64,000 bases of DNA, taken from the NCBI GenBank assembly GCA_000309945.1, contig CM001633.1, forward strand, positions 5,383,174 to 5,447,173, in the 5' to 3' direction. Shown here in pieces: positions 8,439 to 17,068 of this stretch (position 1 is its first letter; every line of letters starts with the position of its first letter). A program made the translations under genes and the position numbers. Under the pieces are notes generated by a model that saw nothing but the letters and a program-made list of their open reading frames with translations, was not told where the DNA came from and ran no database searches. This DNA comes from Leptolyngbyaceae cyanobacterium JSC-12. Lineage in GTDB: Bacteria; Cyanobacteriota; Cyanobacteriia; Leptolyngbyales; Leptolyngbyaceae.

Positions 8439-9692
8439 ATGTGGAAATCGAAAATGATAGGACAGTTTGGAACTTTTGATATTGATAATTATGGTGACCT
8501 TTTGTATCCCATTATTTTTGAAAAGATGTATCGAGTTCGCGGCGGCAATGATGAAATTTACAAATTCAGCTTTCTAGAAAATATCTCTTTGCTAGATTCT
8601 GGCTACTCTACTAAAGCTATTCAAAATAAAATACTTAGTTATGAATCTCAATTAGATACTCATCAAAAAATCATGATGATAGTTGGGGGTGGGGACCTAC
8701 TACGCGTTGACTGGAACACGATTGCCTCCCACTACAGTAGAGTCTGCCTAAAAAATAAGAAAGATCAAATATCCTTTTTCTTGCAAAAATTTATAAGAAA
8801 GCTAAAAAGAAATAAGCTTGAATTTAAAGACTATTTTAGAAGTAAATATATGAACTATCCAGCATCTGGACCATTTATTCTTGACCCTGAGAAATCACCA
8901 TTAATACAATCTATTATCTATTGTTCATGTGGTGTTCCATTTTCTTTTTCTGATTCTGATAAAAGTCAAATCGCACATGCATTTAATAATGCGGATTTTA
9001 TATATTTGCGTGATGAAGAATCCAGGAATAAGTTGTTGGAGTCTGGAGTTAAAAAGGAAATTCATGTTTCTCCTGATATCATAGTAACTTTAAGCGATTT
9101 TTTTGATTTTTCCACTGAGAAGAAAAAAGGAGAGAAAATTTTAGAGAGATTTGGAGTAGATATAAAGCAGAAGAAGATTTGTTTTCAAGCTGGTTCTGAA
9201 TCCATAACAGAAACTGATGAAAGAGTACTGATCGAGCAGCTTAAGAGGTACCGAGAAAAAACAAATTCTGAGATATTTTTGTTGCCTATTAGGCGCTGTC
9301 ACTCGGATGATAAATATCTAGAAAATTTTTCTAGAAAGACATACGGTTTGTTCAAATATATCAATGTCAACTCGATTTTTGAGATTATCTCAGTTTTAGC
9401 TGCGTCCGACATTTTTTTGGGTACCAGTTTGCATGGAAATATCACAGCATTCTCATTTGGAATTCCTCACTTATTTGCTCCAATAAATGTTGATAAAAGG
9501 GAGGGATTTATAAATATGGTGAATCTATCCAATGAAGTAAAGTTAAGGTCTTGGTCTGAAATTAGTGATAGACTTGAATGGCTCGAATCTTTAGAAAAAG
9601 AATATTTTTTAAAACATGCATCTGCAGCGAAGAATAAAGTAAATAAGGTTTTTGACCTTTTATTTAGTAGATTGAATAGAAACAATACATAA
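8439..9692 (+). CDS. polysaccharide pyruvyl transferase family protein
   Basis: About 417 residues. The start (IGQFGTFDIDNYGDLLYP) and the later GTSLHGNITAFSFGIPHL segment near the C-terminus are the hallmark regions of the PF04230 polysaccharide pyruvyl transferase family, which adds ketal-linked pyruvate to sugars, usually from phosphoenolpyruvate. Some members instead act as other GT-B-like transferases. The gene is clearly AT-richer than the upstream exporter and has no HIP1 site, so it may be a recent arrival. GTG 8430 and ATG 8454 are alternative starts; none has a strong ribosome-binding site. Confidence 0.8.
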   Translation: MWKSKMIGQFGTFDIDNYGDLLYPIIFEKMYRVRGGNDEIYKFSFLENISLLDSGYSTKAIQNKILSYESQLDTHQKIMMIVGGGDLLRVDWNTIASHYSRVCLKNKKDQISFFLQKFIRKLKRNKLEFKDYFRSKYMNYPASGPFILDPEKSPLIQSIIYCSCGVPFSFSDSDKSQIAHAFNNADFIYLRDEESRNKLLESGVKKEIHVSPDIIVTLSDFFDFSTEKKKGEKILERFGVDIKQKKICFQAGSESITETDERVLIEQLKRYREKTNSEIFLLPIRRCHSDDKYLENFSRKTYGLFKYINVNSIFEIISVLAASDIFLGTSLHGNITAFSFGIPHLFAPINVDKREGFINMVNLSNEVKLRSWSEISDRLEWLESLEKEYFLKHASAAKNKVNKVFDLLFSRLNRNNT

Positions 9693-9748
9693 GATGAACG
9701 GTTAATAAATCTTCTTGCTGATTTCTGTAATGAGTTCAAAAAGTAGAT

Positions 9749-10813
9749 ATGGCAACTATGAAACCTTTAGTGAGTGTATGTATTCCTGCCTATAATGGTG
9801 AAAGATATCTTAAAGAGTGCATTGACAGCATTCTTGCGCAAACTTTCACAGATTTTGAGCTTTTAATCATAGATGATAGTTCTTCTGATAAAACTTTTGA
9901 AATTGCTCAAGAATACGCAAAGAATGATTCAAGAATTAAAGTCTTTAAAAATGAGAAGAACCTTGGTTTAGTTGGTAACTGGAATCGTTGCATTGAATTA
10001 GCACAAGGAGAGTGGATAAAATTTGTCTTTCAAGATGACCTGATTGTTTCCAACTGTTTAGAGAGAATGCTACAGGCTTGTGATACTGAGTGTAAAATTG
10101 CCTTTTGTCGTAGAAGCTTTCTTTTTGAAGAAGGGACATCTGAGAAAACAAAACAAATCTACAATAGTCTTGCTCTACCGGAGAAAAAGTATATCCCTTT
10201 TAACAAGCATATATCAGCTGACACATGCTGCAAATCAATGCTTAAGTACCTTGGTATTAATTTTATTGGTGAACCAACTGTACTCATGATTCGTAAAAGC
10301 GCGTTTGAGCAGTTTGGCAGTTTTAATCCATATCTTATTCAAATTTGTGACTTGGAAATGTGGATACGAATCGCTAGTAATGTTGGTATTACTTACATTC
10401 CAGAGACCTTAGCATATTTTCGTGTCCATTCTGGGGCGACTACGTCCAATAATCATTCTCAACGTGAATATCGAATGCGCATGGATAAAATTGTCCTATT
10501 GCACGAGTTCTTATTTAATCCTGCATATGAAAATCTACGAACTATTCAATCTCATCAATGGATTTTAGGTAATCTTTTGAGGACTCTGAAAAAAGAGGCT
10601 TATTTTGTTTGGATTATTGCAAGTCGTGCCAAGGAAAACCCAATAAATCAAAACCTCAGAATTATTCAAGAGTGGGAAGATTTGATAGCTTTTTACCCCT
10701 ACATGAAAAAAATTATGGATCTCAACTTTCTAGAGAAAATTTATTTTATGATTTTGAGGAAAATTACTCATTGGCATTGGCAACTTACCAAGGTTTTTGA
10801 AACTCAGTTTTGA
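9749..10813 (+). CDS. GT2-family glycosyltransferase
   Basis: 354 residues, GT-A fold. The N-terminus VSVCIPAYNGERYLKECIDS is the classic GT2 start, followed by DFELLIIDDSSSDKT and the metal-binding acidic segment FVFQDDLI near residue 95. A W.RI type acceptor-side motif appears near LEMWIRIASNVG (about 205-216). Single-domain cytosolic enzyme expected to add one sugar to the repeat unit. AT-rich like the genes on either side and probably in one transcription unit with them. Donor and linkage unknown. Confidence 0.88.
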   Translation: MATMKPLVSVCIPAYNGERYLKECIDSILAQTFTDFELLIIDDSSSDKTFEIAQEYAKNDSRIKVFKNEKNLGLVGNWNRCIELAQGEWIKFVFQDDLIVSNCLERMLQACDTECKIAFCRRSFLFEEGTSEKTKQIYNSLALPEKKYIPFNKHISADTCCKSMLKYLGINFIGEPTVLMIRKSAFEQFGSFNPYLIQICDLEMWIRIASNVGITYIPETLAYFRVHSGATTSNNHSQREYRMRMDKIVLLHEFLFNPAYENLRTIQSHQWILGNLLRTLKKEAYFVWIIASRAKENPINQNLRIIQEWEDLIAFYPYMKKIMDLNFLEKIYFMILRKITHWHWQLTKVFETQF

Positions 10814-10911
10814 ACTTAATTTCATGATGCCTTCAATAACTACTACTGTTTAACATAGCTGTATATACAGTTTTATGAGTGTTTGTAAAGGTGAGTTGAG
10901 CACTAAATAAT

Positions 10912-11820
10912 ATGCCTATCGTAAGTGTCGTGATCCCAACTTATAATAGATCGTGGGGATTAGTGAGGTCAGTTGAAAGTGTTTTAGAACAGTCATTCCA
11001 GGATTTTGAGATTATTATCGCTGATGACTGTTCCTCTGATGATACTTATGAAGTTATCAAATCTATTCAAGATCCTCGAATTCGTTATTTTCGTCAGGCT
11101 CAAAATGTTGGTGTTGCGGAGAACTGGGGCACAGGAGTTAATCTAGCTCAAGGAGAGTTTATTACCTTATTGATGGACGATGACTTTTACAAAACTGATT
11201 TTCTTGCTAACCGTGTATCTCATCTAATATCTAATCCTAACCTTATTGTTGTTTTTTCTAGTTATGAGCTGCGGGATCTGGAAAACCAACTGTTAGATAC
11301 GATTGAGGCTGAACTTCCCGATCAAGCTGAGCTTTCGCCGGAAGATTTATTGAAGTGTATTTTGCAAAGAAAATGGTTTATTGGTACTTCTATGTATCGA
11401 CGAGAAGCTGTTCAGTCAGTTTGGGAAAAGGCAAAATGTGATCATATGATTGTTGACTTTTCGCTGGGAATCTATTTGGCACTCCAAGCATTAGGAAAAG
11501 GCTTATATCTTCGTACTAAAGACTTTGTTATGTCTGCTCACTCCGGTCAGAATAGCCAAGCAAAATTGAAGGAGGTATTTCTACAAACTGATAATGCATT
11601 ATCAAGAATTTTGACTGAATTTTCGTCTCACCCTAATGTGAATCTAGTTCGACGGGAGCAATCAAATTGGAAGGTTTTACAAGCTCGATATCTTGACTTG
11701 AAATCTGATAATAATTTTGTGCTTGCCCAAAATCTTATTTTGGATGCTCTTAAGACCGATATTAGTAATATTTGGGCATGGAAGCAATTGTCAAAGCTTC
11801 TTGTACTCGGCAAGCTGTAG
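10912..11820 (+). CDS. GT2-family glycosyltransferase
   Basis: 302 residues, GT-A fold. Motifs in order: VSVVIPTYNRSWGLVRSVES at the start, DFEIIIADDCSSDDT, and the acidic metal-binding LLMDDDFY near residue 88. An AAGGTGAG ribosome-binding site precedes ATG 10912 but with a long spacing. Similar in design to the previous gene but not a close duplicate. It shares the AT-rich composition of 8.4-11.8 kb. Likely adds a sugar in the polysaccharide repeat; substrate unknown. Confidence 0.87.
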   Translation: MPIVSVVIPTYNRSWGLVRSVESVLEQSFQDFEIIIADDCSSDDTYEVIKSIQDPRIRYFRQAQNVGVAENWGTGVNLAQGEFITLLMDDDFYKTDFLANRVSHLISNPNLIVVFSSYELRDLENQLLDTIEAELPDQAELSPEDLLKCILQRKWFIGTSMYRREAVQSVWEKAKCDHMIVDFSLGIYLALQALGKGLYLRTKDFVMSAHSGQNSQAKLKEVFLQTDNALSRILTEFSSHPNVNLVRREQSNWKVLQARYLDLKSDNNFVLAQNLILDALKTDISNIWAWKQLSKLLVLGKL

Positions 11821-11841
11821 CCAAAGTAATTTTTAGACTAT

Positions 11842-11906
11842 GTAGATTGGGTTGAAGAATGAAACCCAACATCCGAATAGGTTTTGCTTTGCTCTACCTA
11901 TCCTAC
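11842..11906. repeat. cyanobacterial interspersed hairpin repeat (TTGGGTT...AACCCAA type)
   Basis: GATTGGGTTGAAGAATGAAA is followed by CCCAACATCC, giving a TTGGGTT/AACCCAA stem with a short loop. The downstream part ends CTACCTATCCTAC opposite the initial GTAG. Elements of this type (hairpin around a 'gaaaccc-aaca' core, ending in CCTAC) are scattered through many filamentous cyanobacterial genomes. It lies just past the AT-rich cassette, a possible recombination border. Confidence 0.6.
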
Positions 11907-11960
11907 AAATAATTCGGTCTACCTACTTAAGCTGAATCTAAATCGTAGGAACCTTAGAAA

Positions 11961-13010
11961 ATGAAACTTACTCTTGCCTGCACAGCTTCTTACGGTAGCG
12001 GAGGGTTGGGACAACACTTCACTCAAATTGTGGAATCAGCTCGACAGCAAGACAAGCTCGACTCTTACTATAGTCTTGGAATATTATCTGACGATCCAGC
12101 CGGGCACTTAATTCAACTCCCTCAACTGCGCCTACTGCCTTATACCCCTTTTCGCTACAGCCCTGGCTGGCTCAATCATCTGAATAATGAGTTTTTTGAT
12201 CGCACTGTAGCAGCTCAACTCCTACCTGCAGATACCTTTGAAGGGTTTGGTGGTCAATCGCTTTACTGTTTTCGTAAGGCTCGTCGTTTAGGCTACCAAA
12301 CGCTAATTCTTCAAGCGGCAAACAGTCACGTTCATAACGTGCTACATCAACACCAAAAAGCCATTCAACGGTTTGGGCTTGAGACTTCCTGGCTCAACAC
12401 CGCACAGATCCAAAAAACACTGCAAGAATATCAACTGGCTGATGTCATCTATATCGCTTCGGAATATAGTCGCCAGTCTTTCTTAGCAGCAGGGTTTAAC
12501 GCTAGTCAACTAAAGCGAATTTACTTGCAGGTTAGCCCTCGGTTTAAACCTTCGGTAAAGCGTCCGGATGATGGCATCTTTCGCATTGTATATGTGGGCA
12601 GCGTCACCGTTATGAAAGGAATTCCTGTGCTGTTGGAAGCCTTCTCGCGTTTACCTGGTAAGGATGTGCAACTCACCCTGGTAGGAGGGTGGGCAACACG
12701 GGGCATGCGGCGTTATATCCAAAGCTGGTTAGCCCGCGACTCACGCATTCAAATTGCCCCTGGTGATCCGCTGCCTCACTTGCAGCAGGCAAACGTCTGT
12801 GTTCATCCCACCTATGAAGATGGCTTTGCCTACGCCCCGATGGAAGCTCTCGCTTGTGGAGTACCTGTAATCGTTACAGAGGATACAGGCATGAAAGAGT
12901 ACGTGCAGGAAGGGGTCAACGGCTATATCGTGCCAACAGGAGACTGGGAAGCCATTTTAGAACGGTTGCAAGCGTGTCGTGCGAAACAGCTAGGTTTTGA
13001 CCGCTCATGA
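11961..13010 (+). CDS. GT4-family glycosyltransferase
   Basis: 349 residues, GT-B fold. The N-terminus SYGSGGLGQHFTQIVESARQ fits the GT4 acceptor domain. The C-terminal nucleotide-sugar domain has VYVGSVTVMKGIPVLLEAF and the E-X7-E region YEDGFAYAPMEALACGVPVI near residues 288-307. The stop overlaps the next gene's ATG by four bases (13007-13010), so the two are translationally coupled. Base composition returns to that of the genome, but there is still no HIP1 site. Donor unknown. Confidence 0.88.
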   Translation: MKLTLACTASYGSGGLGQHFTQIVESARQQDKLDSYYSLGILSDDPAGHLIQLPQLRLLPYTPFRYSPGWLNHLNNEFFDRTVAAQLLPADTFEGFGGQSLYCFRKARRLGYQTLILQAANSHVHNVLHQHQKAIQRFGLETSWLNTAQIQKTLQEYQLADVIYIASEYSRQSFLAAGFNASQLKRIYLQVSPRFKPSVKRPDDGIFRIVYVGSVTVMKGIPVLLEAFSRLPGKDVQLTLVGGWATRGMRRYIQSWLARDSRIQIAPGDPLPHLQQANVCVHPTYEDGFAYAPMEALACGVPVIVTEDTGMKEYVQEGVNGYIVPTGDWEAILERLQACRAKQLGFDRS

Positions 13011-14152
13011 TCATCGGACATTACGATCACGAAATATGGGCAAAAGGAGGGATGGCGACATATATTCGTCGTATCAGCAATGCCCAACGTGAGGCTGGAC
13101 ATCGGGTTCATTTTTTTACTCGGTTTCCTTGTAATGGATTGAATTTAGCAGAAGCTCCTATTGTTACTCCCACTGAACTAGAACTGTTTACCCAAGCTGA
13201 AAAGTTGAATGTAGATGTTCTACATCTGCATCGCTCGATTGCAGTTCCTCCACCTAAATATCTTCCAACACTCCGCACATTGCATGGTCACCAGCCTTAT
13301 TGTCCTAGCGGAAGTCGCTTCCTTGAACGTTGGCATAAGCCTTGCGATCGCGCTTATAGCCCAGTTGGTTGTCTTTGGGGACATTTCATCGATCGCTGTG
13401 GCAGCATTCGTCCGCACAACTTAGTCAAAAACTTTCAGCAGACTCAGCAAGAACAAACGGTTTTGTCTCAAATCCCTGTTATTACCGTGAGCCATTTTTT
13501 GAAAGAGCAGATGGTTCGGAATGGCTATCCAGACGATTTGATTCATGTGTTGCATCTGTTCGCGCCGGAAGGTTCAAATAACGATCCACCACCTCAAACA
13601 GAACCTCCTCATTTCATGTTTCTTGGTCGCATTGCTCCTCAAAAGGGAGTTGATTGGCTATTACGATCATTGCAACAAGTGAAGCAACCAGTTCATTTAG
13701 ACATTGCTGGAGAAGGCGAGCAAGAAGCTGAAATGAAGGCTCTTGCTGAAAAACTTGGAGTGGGCGATCGGGTTACTTTTCATGGTTGGGTTGATACGGA
13801 AAAAATAAATCAATTAATTTGTGGTGCAAGAGCGCTAATATTTCCCTCACTATGGCATGAGCCTGCTGGGCTTGTTGCTTTTGAAGCGATGGCAAACTCA
13901 AGAGCGGTAATTGCAAGCTGTGTTGGTGGGATTTCTAGCACAGTTATTCAAGGAGTCAATGGTCTTTTAGTTACACCCAATAGTGTTGATGAACTAGCTG
14001 CCAGTATTGAATGTCTTGCTACTGATTGGAAACTGGCGATGAAGCTGGGTGCCGAAGGACGAAGCATGGCATCTCAACAATATACTCTTACTACACATAT
14101 GGAAGGTTTATTTTGTTTGTATGAGATGGTAATTAGGAGGAGCGATCAATGA
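13007..14152 (+). CDS. GT4-family glycosyltransferase
   Basis: 381 residues, GT-B fold. Start HYDHEIWAKGGMATYIRRIS carries the glycine-rich donor/acceptor loop. C-terminal motifs MFLGRIAPQKGVDWLL and the E-X7-E segment HEPAGLVAFEAMANSRAVIA near residues 285-304 define GT4. The middle carries several cysteines (CPSGSRF, CDRAY, CLWGHF, CGSIR) reminiscent of the cysteine-containing insert seen in some GT4 enzymes. ATGA overlaps couple it to both neighbours, so the three genes form a tight operon. Confidence 0.9.
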   Translation: MIIGHYDHEIWAKGGMATYIRRISNAQREAGHRVHFFTRFPCNGLNLAEAPIVTPTELELFTQAEKLNVDVLHLHRSIAVPPPKYLPTLRTLHGHQPYCPSGSRFLERWHKPCDRAYSPVGCLWGHFIDRCGSIRPHNLVKNFQQTQQEQTVLSQIPVITVSHFLKEQMVRNGYPDDLIHVLHLFAPEGSNNDPPPQTEPPHFMFLGRIAPQKGVDWLLRSLQQVKQPVHLDIAGEGEQEAEMKALAEKLGVGDRVTFHGWVDTEKINQLICGARALIFPSLWHEPAGLVAFEAMANSRAVIASCVGGISSTVIQGVNGLLVTPNSVDELAASIECLATDWKLAMKLGAEGRSMASQQYTLTTHMEGLFCLYEMVIRRSDQ

Positions 14153-14682
14153 AGTCCTGGGTACTTAGTTTTCTTTTATTTATTCACAATCATCTTGTTA
14201 CCTATCTTCCTAGCCATACTCTTCGCAAATTCTTCTTACGATTCCTAATGAATCTTCGCATTGGGCAAGGCAGCTCAACTCATATGGGCTTGCGTTTATA
14301 TACCTATGGTCACATCTCTATTGGCAATCATTGTGTAATTGATCGTGATTGCGTGTTAGACGGTAGAGGCGAAATTTTGATTGGTAATAATGTCAACATC
14401 TCGCCAGAGGTTATGATTTTAACCGCTTACCACAATCCGGATTCTGAGGATTTTGCAGGAGTTGAAAAATCGGTCATTGTTGAAGATTACGCTTGGCTCG
14501 CCACTCGTGCCTTGATTTTGCCAGGAGTCAAGATTGGTCGAGGGGCAATTGTTGCTGCTGGGTCCGTTGTTACAAAAGATGTGCCGCCACAAGCAATTGT
14601 GGGAGGTAATCCTGCTCGGTTTATTCGTGAGCGAAAAGGTACGCAAAATTATCAGCTCAACTATGCTCGTTTATTTCACTAA
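14149..14682 (+). CDS. hexapeptide-repeat acyltransferase (WbbJ/LacA type)
   Basis: 177 residues with left-handed beta-helix hexapeptide repeats from about residue 55 to 160 (IGNHCVIDRDC, LIGNNVNISPEVMI, VKIGRGAIVAAGSVVTKDV). The catalytic-type histidine sits in TAYHNPDS. The C-terminal GNPARFIRERK is the usual family end. It probably O-acetylates a sugar of the polysaccharide using acetyl-CoA; it lies in an operon of glycosyltransferases and its start overlaps the preceding stop by four bases. The exact acyl group and position are not predictable. Confidence 0.88.
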   Translation: MKSWVLSFLLFIHNHLVTYLPSHTLRKFFLRFLMNLRIGQGSSTHMGLRLYTYGHISIGNHCVIDRDCVLDGRGEILIGNNVNISPEVMILTAYHNPDSEDFAGVEKSVIVEDYAWLATRALILPGVKIGRGAIVAAGSVVTKDVPPQAIVGGNPARFIRERKGTQNYQLNYARLFH

Positions 14683-14737
14683 TTGAGAGTTGATCAGTTT
14701 ACAAAATAAGTCTAATTATTAGCCTTAGTAATTTGCA

Positions 14738-15886
14738 ATGAAACTATGTCTGGTTACCCCGAAAATTGTTAAAGGTGATGGTCAGGGACGGGCTAACTAC
14801 GAAGTCGTGCAAGCTGCCCTTCAGCGAGGCTATCAGTTAACTCTCGTTACCAGTGAGTTGGCGGCTGATTTACAAAAGCATCCGGATGTTGACCCAGTTA
14901 TTTTCCCCCTACGGCGATTTCCTACTCAACTTCTTAAAGAAATCGACTTCGCGAATCGTAGTGCAGCCTACATTCATCAGCATCGTTCTCAATGGAATCA
15001 TGTTTTGACCAATGGAGCCGTGACCTGGGCACCAGGTAATGTGAATGCTGCCCATTTTGTTCACAATGCCTGGTTACAATCGCCTCTGCATCCAGCGCGA
15101 TCGCAACGCAATACCTACGGTGCTTATCACTGGCTTTATACTAAGCTCAACGCCTATTGGGAACGCCGTGCCTTCCAAGCCGCACAAACAATCATTGCTG
15201 TGTCTCACCGGGTCAAGCAAGAATTAATCACGCTTGGCGTTGCAGCAGAGACGATTCACGTTATTACCAATGGTGTTGATTTAGCAGAGTTTACTCCTGG
15301 CAAGAGCGATCGCAAGACCTTAAGCCTACCAGCAGATGTACCCCTGGCGCTGTTTGTTGGCGATATTCGGCTCAATCGTAAAAACTTAGAGACTGTATTA
15401 CATGCCTTAACTCAAGTACCCGACCTGCATCTAGCTGTTGTGGGTACAACCACCGGTAGTCCCTATCCAGCACTCGTAGCTCAGCTCAACCTCACCCAGC
15501 GCGTTCATTTTTTGGGCTTTCGGCGCGATGTTGCAACATTGATGCAAGCGGCTGATTTGTTTGTCTTTCCCTCTCGTTACGAACCATTTGGCATGGTGGT
15601 TTTAGAAGCAATGGCTTGTGGGTTACCCGTAATCACGGCTGCAACAACAGGTGTGGCTGAAATTGTTACACCAGAATGTGGATTTGTGATTGCGAACCCC
15701 GAAGATACTCAAACTCTCTCATCAACTCTACAGACACTTGTTACTCAACCCGCTTTGCGACAACAAATGGGATGTGCTGGACGATTAATTGCTGAACAGC
15801 ACCGTTGGGCAACCAAGGCACAACAATATCTCAACTTGCTGGAAACCCTAGATAGCAAGATACTACCTGAACCAAGTCTGCGATAA
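14738..15886 (+). CDS. GT4-family glycosyltransferase
   Basis: 382 residues. KLCLVTPKIVKGDGQGRANYEV at the start is the glycine-rich GT-B loop. Further motifs are HVITNGVDLAEF, LFVGDIRLNRKNLETVLHAL and the E-X7-E region YEPFGMVVLEAMACGLPVIT near residues 285-304. Cytosolic glycosyltransferase of the polysaccharide operon, 55 bp after the acyltransferase. Contains a HIP1 site, so composition is again typical of the host chromosome. Confidence 0.9.
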   Translation: MKLCLVTPKIVKGDGQGRANYEVVQAALQRGYQLTLVTSELAADLQKHPDVDPVIFPLRRFPTQLLKEIDFANRSAAYIHQHRSQWNHVLTNGAVTWAPGNVNAAHFVHNAWLQSPLHPARSQRNTYGAYHWLYTKLNAYWERRAFQAAQTIIAVSHRVKQELITLGVAAETIHVITNGVDLAEFTPGKSDRKTLSLPADVPLALFVGDIRLNRKNLETVLHALTQVPDLHLAVVGTTTGSPYPALVAQLNLTQRVHFLGFRRDVATLMQAADLFVFPSRYEPFGMVVLEAMACGLPVITAATTGVAEIVTPECGFVIANPEDTQTLSSTLQTLVTQPALRQQMGCAGRLIAEQHRWATKAQQYLNLLETLDSKILPEPSLR

Positions 15887-15967
15887 AAGCTTAATGAAGC
15901 ATCCGGATGTCAACTCTCTGGATTGAATTGCTAAGAGGATAGAAAATCCTGCTAGCTTGAAACTCCG

Positions 15968-17068
15968 ATGCAGATTACCGCAATTGTGCCCCAACTACCA
16001 CCCGCGATCGATGGCGTTGGTGATTATGCCCTGCGACTGGCAAGTCAGTTGCAACAAGATTTTGGTCTTTCTTCGCGATTTATTGTTGGCAATCCTGATT
16101 GGCAAAATACTCCGGCGATCGCACCGTTTCCAGCCCAAGCAGTCTCACTCCGCACATCAGCAGATTTAATTGCACAGCTAGAGCAATTCGTGATGCCTGA
16201 TTCAACACTTTTGCTGCATTATGTGCCTCATGGATATGCTACAAAAGCCTGTCCATTTTGGTTGGTGCAAGGGTTGGAAACCTGGCGGAAACGATTCCCG
16301 CAGATCCGCTTTTTGACTTTCTTTCACGAACTTTATGCCCTGGATTGGCATCGCCCCTGGAGTAGTGATTTTTGGCTTTCTCCTGTGCAACAACACTTGA
16401 CATCCCGTTTAGCACAGTTAAGTGATGCCTGTTTAACCAGCACTGAGCGCTATATCCATCCAATTCGTCGGTTAAGTCAGGGCAAGCAGACAGAGATCCC
16501 GACCTTACCAATTTTTTCCAATGTCGGTGAACTAGCTGATGTGCAACCCCTTACCCAGCGGCAACGGCACCTTATCATCTTCGGGCAACGTCATAGCAAG
16601 AGGCGTATCTATCAGGCATCCCTACCGTTACTCAAGCAGGTTTGTCAGGCTCTCGCGATCGAAACAATTCTGGATATTGGTCCTCCCAGTGGCATTACCC
16701 CTGTGCACGTCAATGGTGTGCCACTTCAAGAACTAGGAAAACGACCCCTCAATGAAATCAGCGCTATTTTGGCTCAAGCGTTTGCCGGCTTTTTGACCTA
16801 TGACCCGCGACGGTTGAGCAAGTCAGGCATTTTTGCGGCTTACAGTGCCCACGGCTTACTGCCGATCAATCATCGGGGATGCATTCAGTCTGTAGACGGC
16901 TTAACGACAGGAACTCACTACTGGGTGCCGCCAACCACTCCAACCTTAAACATGCAAAAGGCTCAAGCGATCGCAACAGCCGCCTATACCTGGTATCAAG
17001 CCCATAACTTGGCAGCCCAAACCGAAAAATTTCATCGTTATTTGAAAGAAACCAATGAAGCAGCCTGA
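15968..17068 (+). CDS. divergent GT-B glycosyltransferase-like protein
   Basis: 366 residues. The start QITAIVPQLPPAIDGVGDYA is a normal GT4-type N-terminus with the glycine-rich loop. The C-terminal half does not show the standard E-X7-E motif; instead it has FLTYDPRRLSKSGIFAAYSA. The donor site is therefore altered, and the protein may use an unusual donor, act as a subunit, or be inactive. Its end overlaps the next gene's start by 14 bp (17055-17068), so it belongs to the operon. Confidence 0.72.
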   Translation: MQITAIVPQLPPAIDGVGDYALRLASQLQQDFGLSSRFIVGNPDWQNTPAIAPFPAQAVSLRTSADLIAQLEQFVMPDSTLLLHYVPHGYATKACPFWLVQGLETWRKRFPQIRFLTFFHELYALDWHRPWSSDFWLSPVQQHLTSRLAQLSDACLTSTERYIHPIRRLSQGKQTEIPTLPIFSNVGELADVQPLTQRQRHLIIFGQRHSKRRIYQASLPLLKQVCQALAIETILDIGPPSGITPVHVNGVPLQELGKRPLNEISAILAQAFAGFLTYDPRRLSKSGIFAAYSAHGLLPINHRGCIQSVDGLTTGTHYWVPPTTPTLNMQKAQAIATAAYTWYQAHNLAAQTEKFHRYLKETNEAA

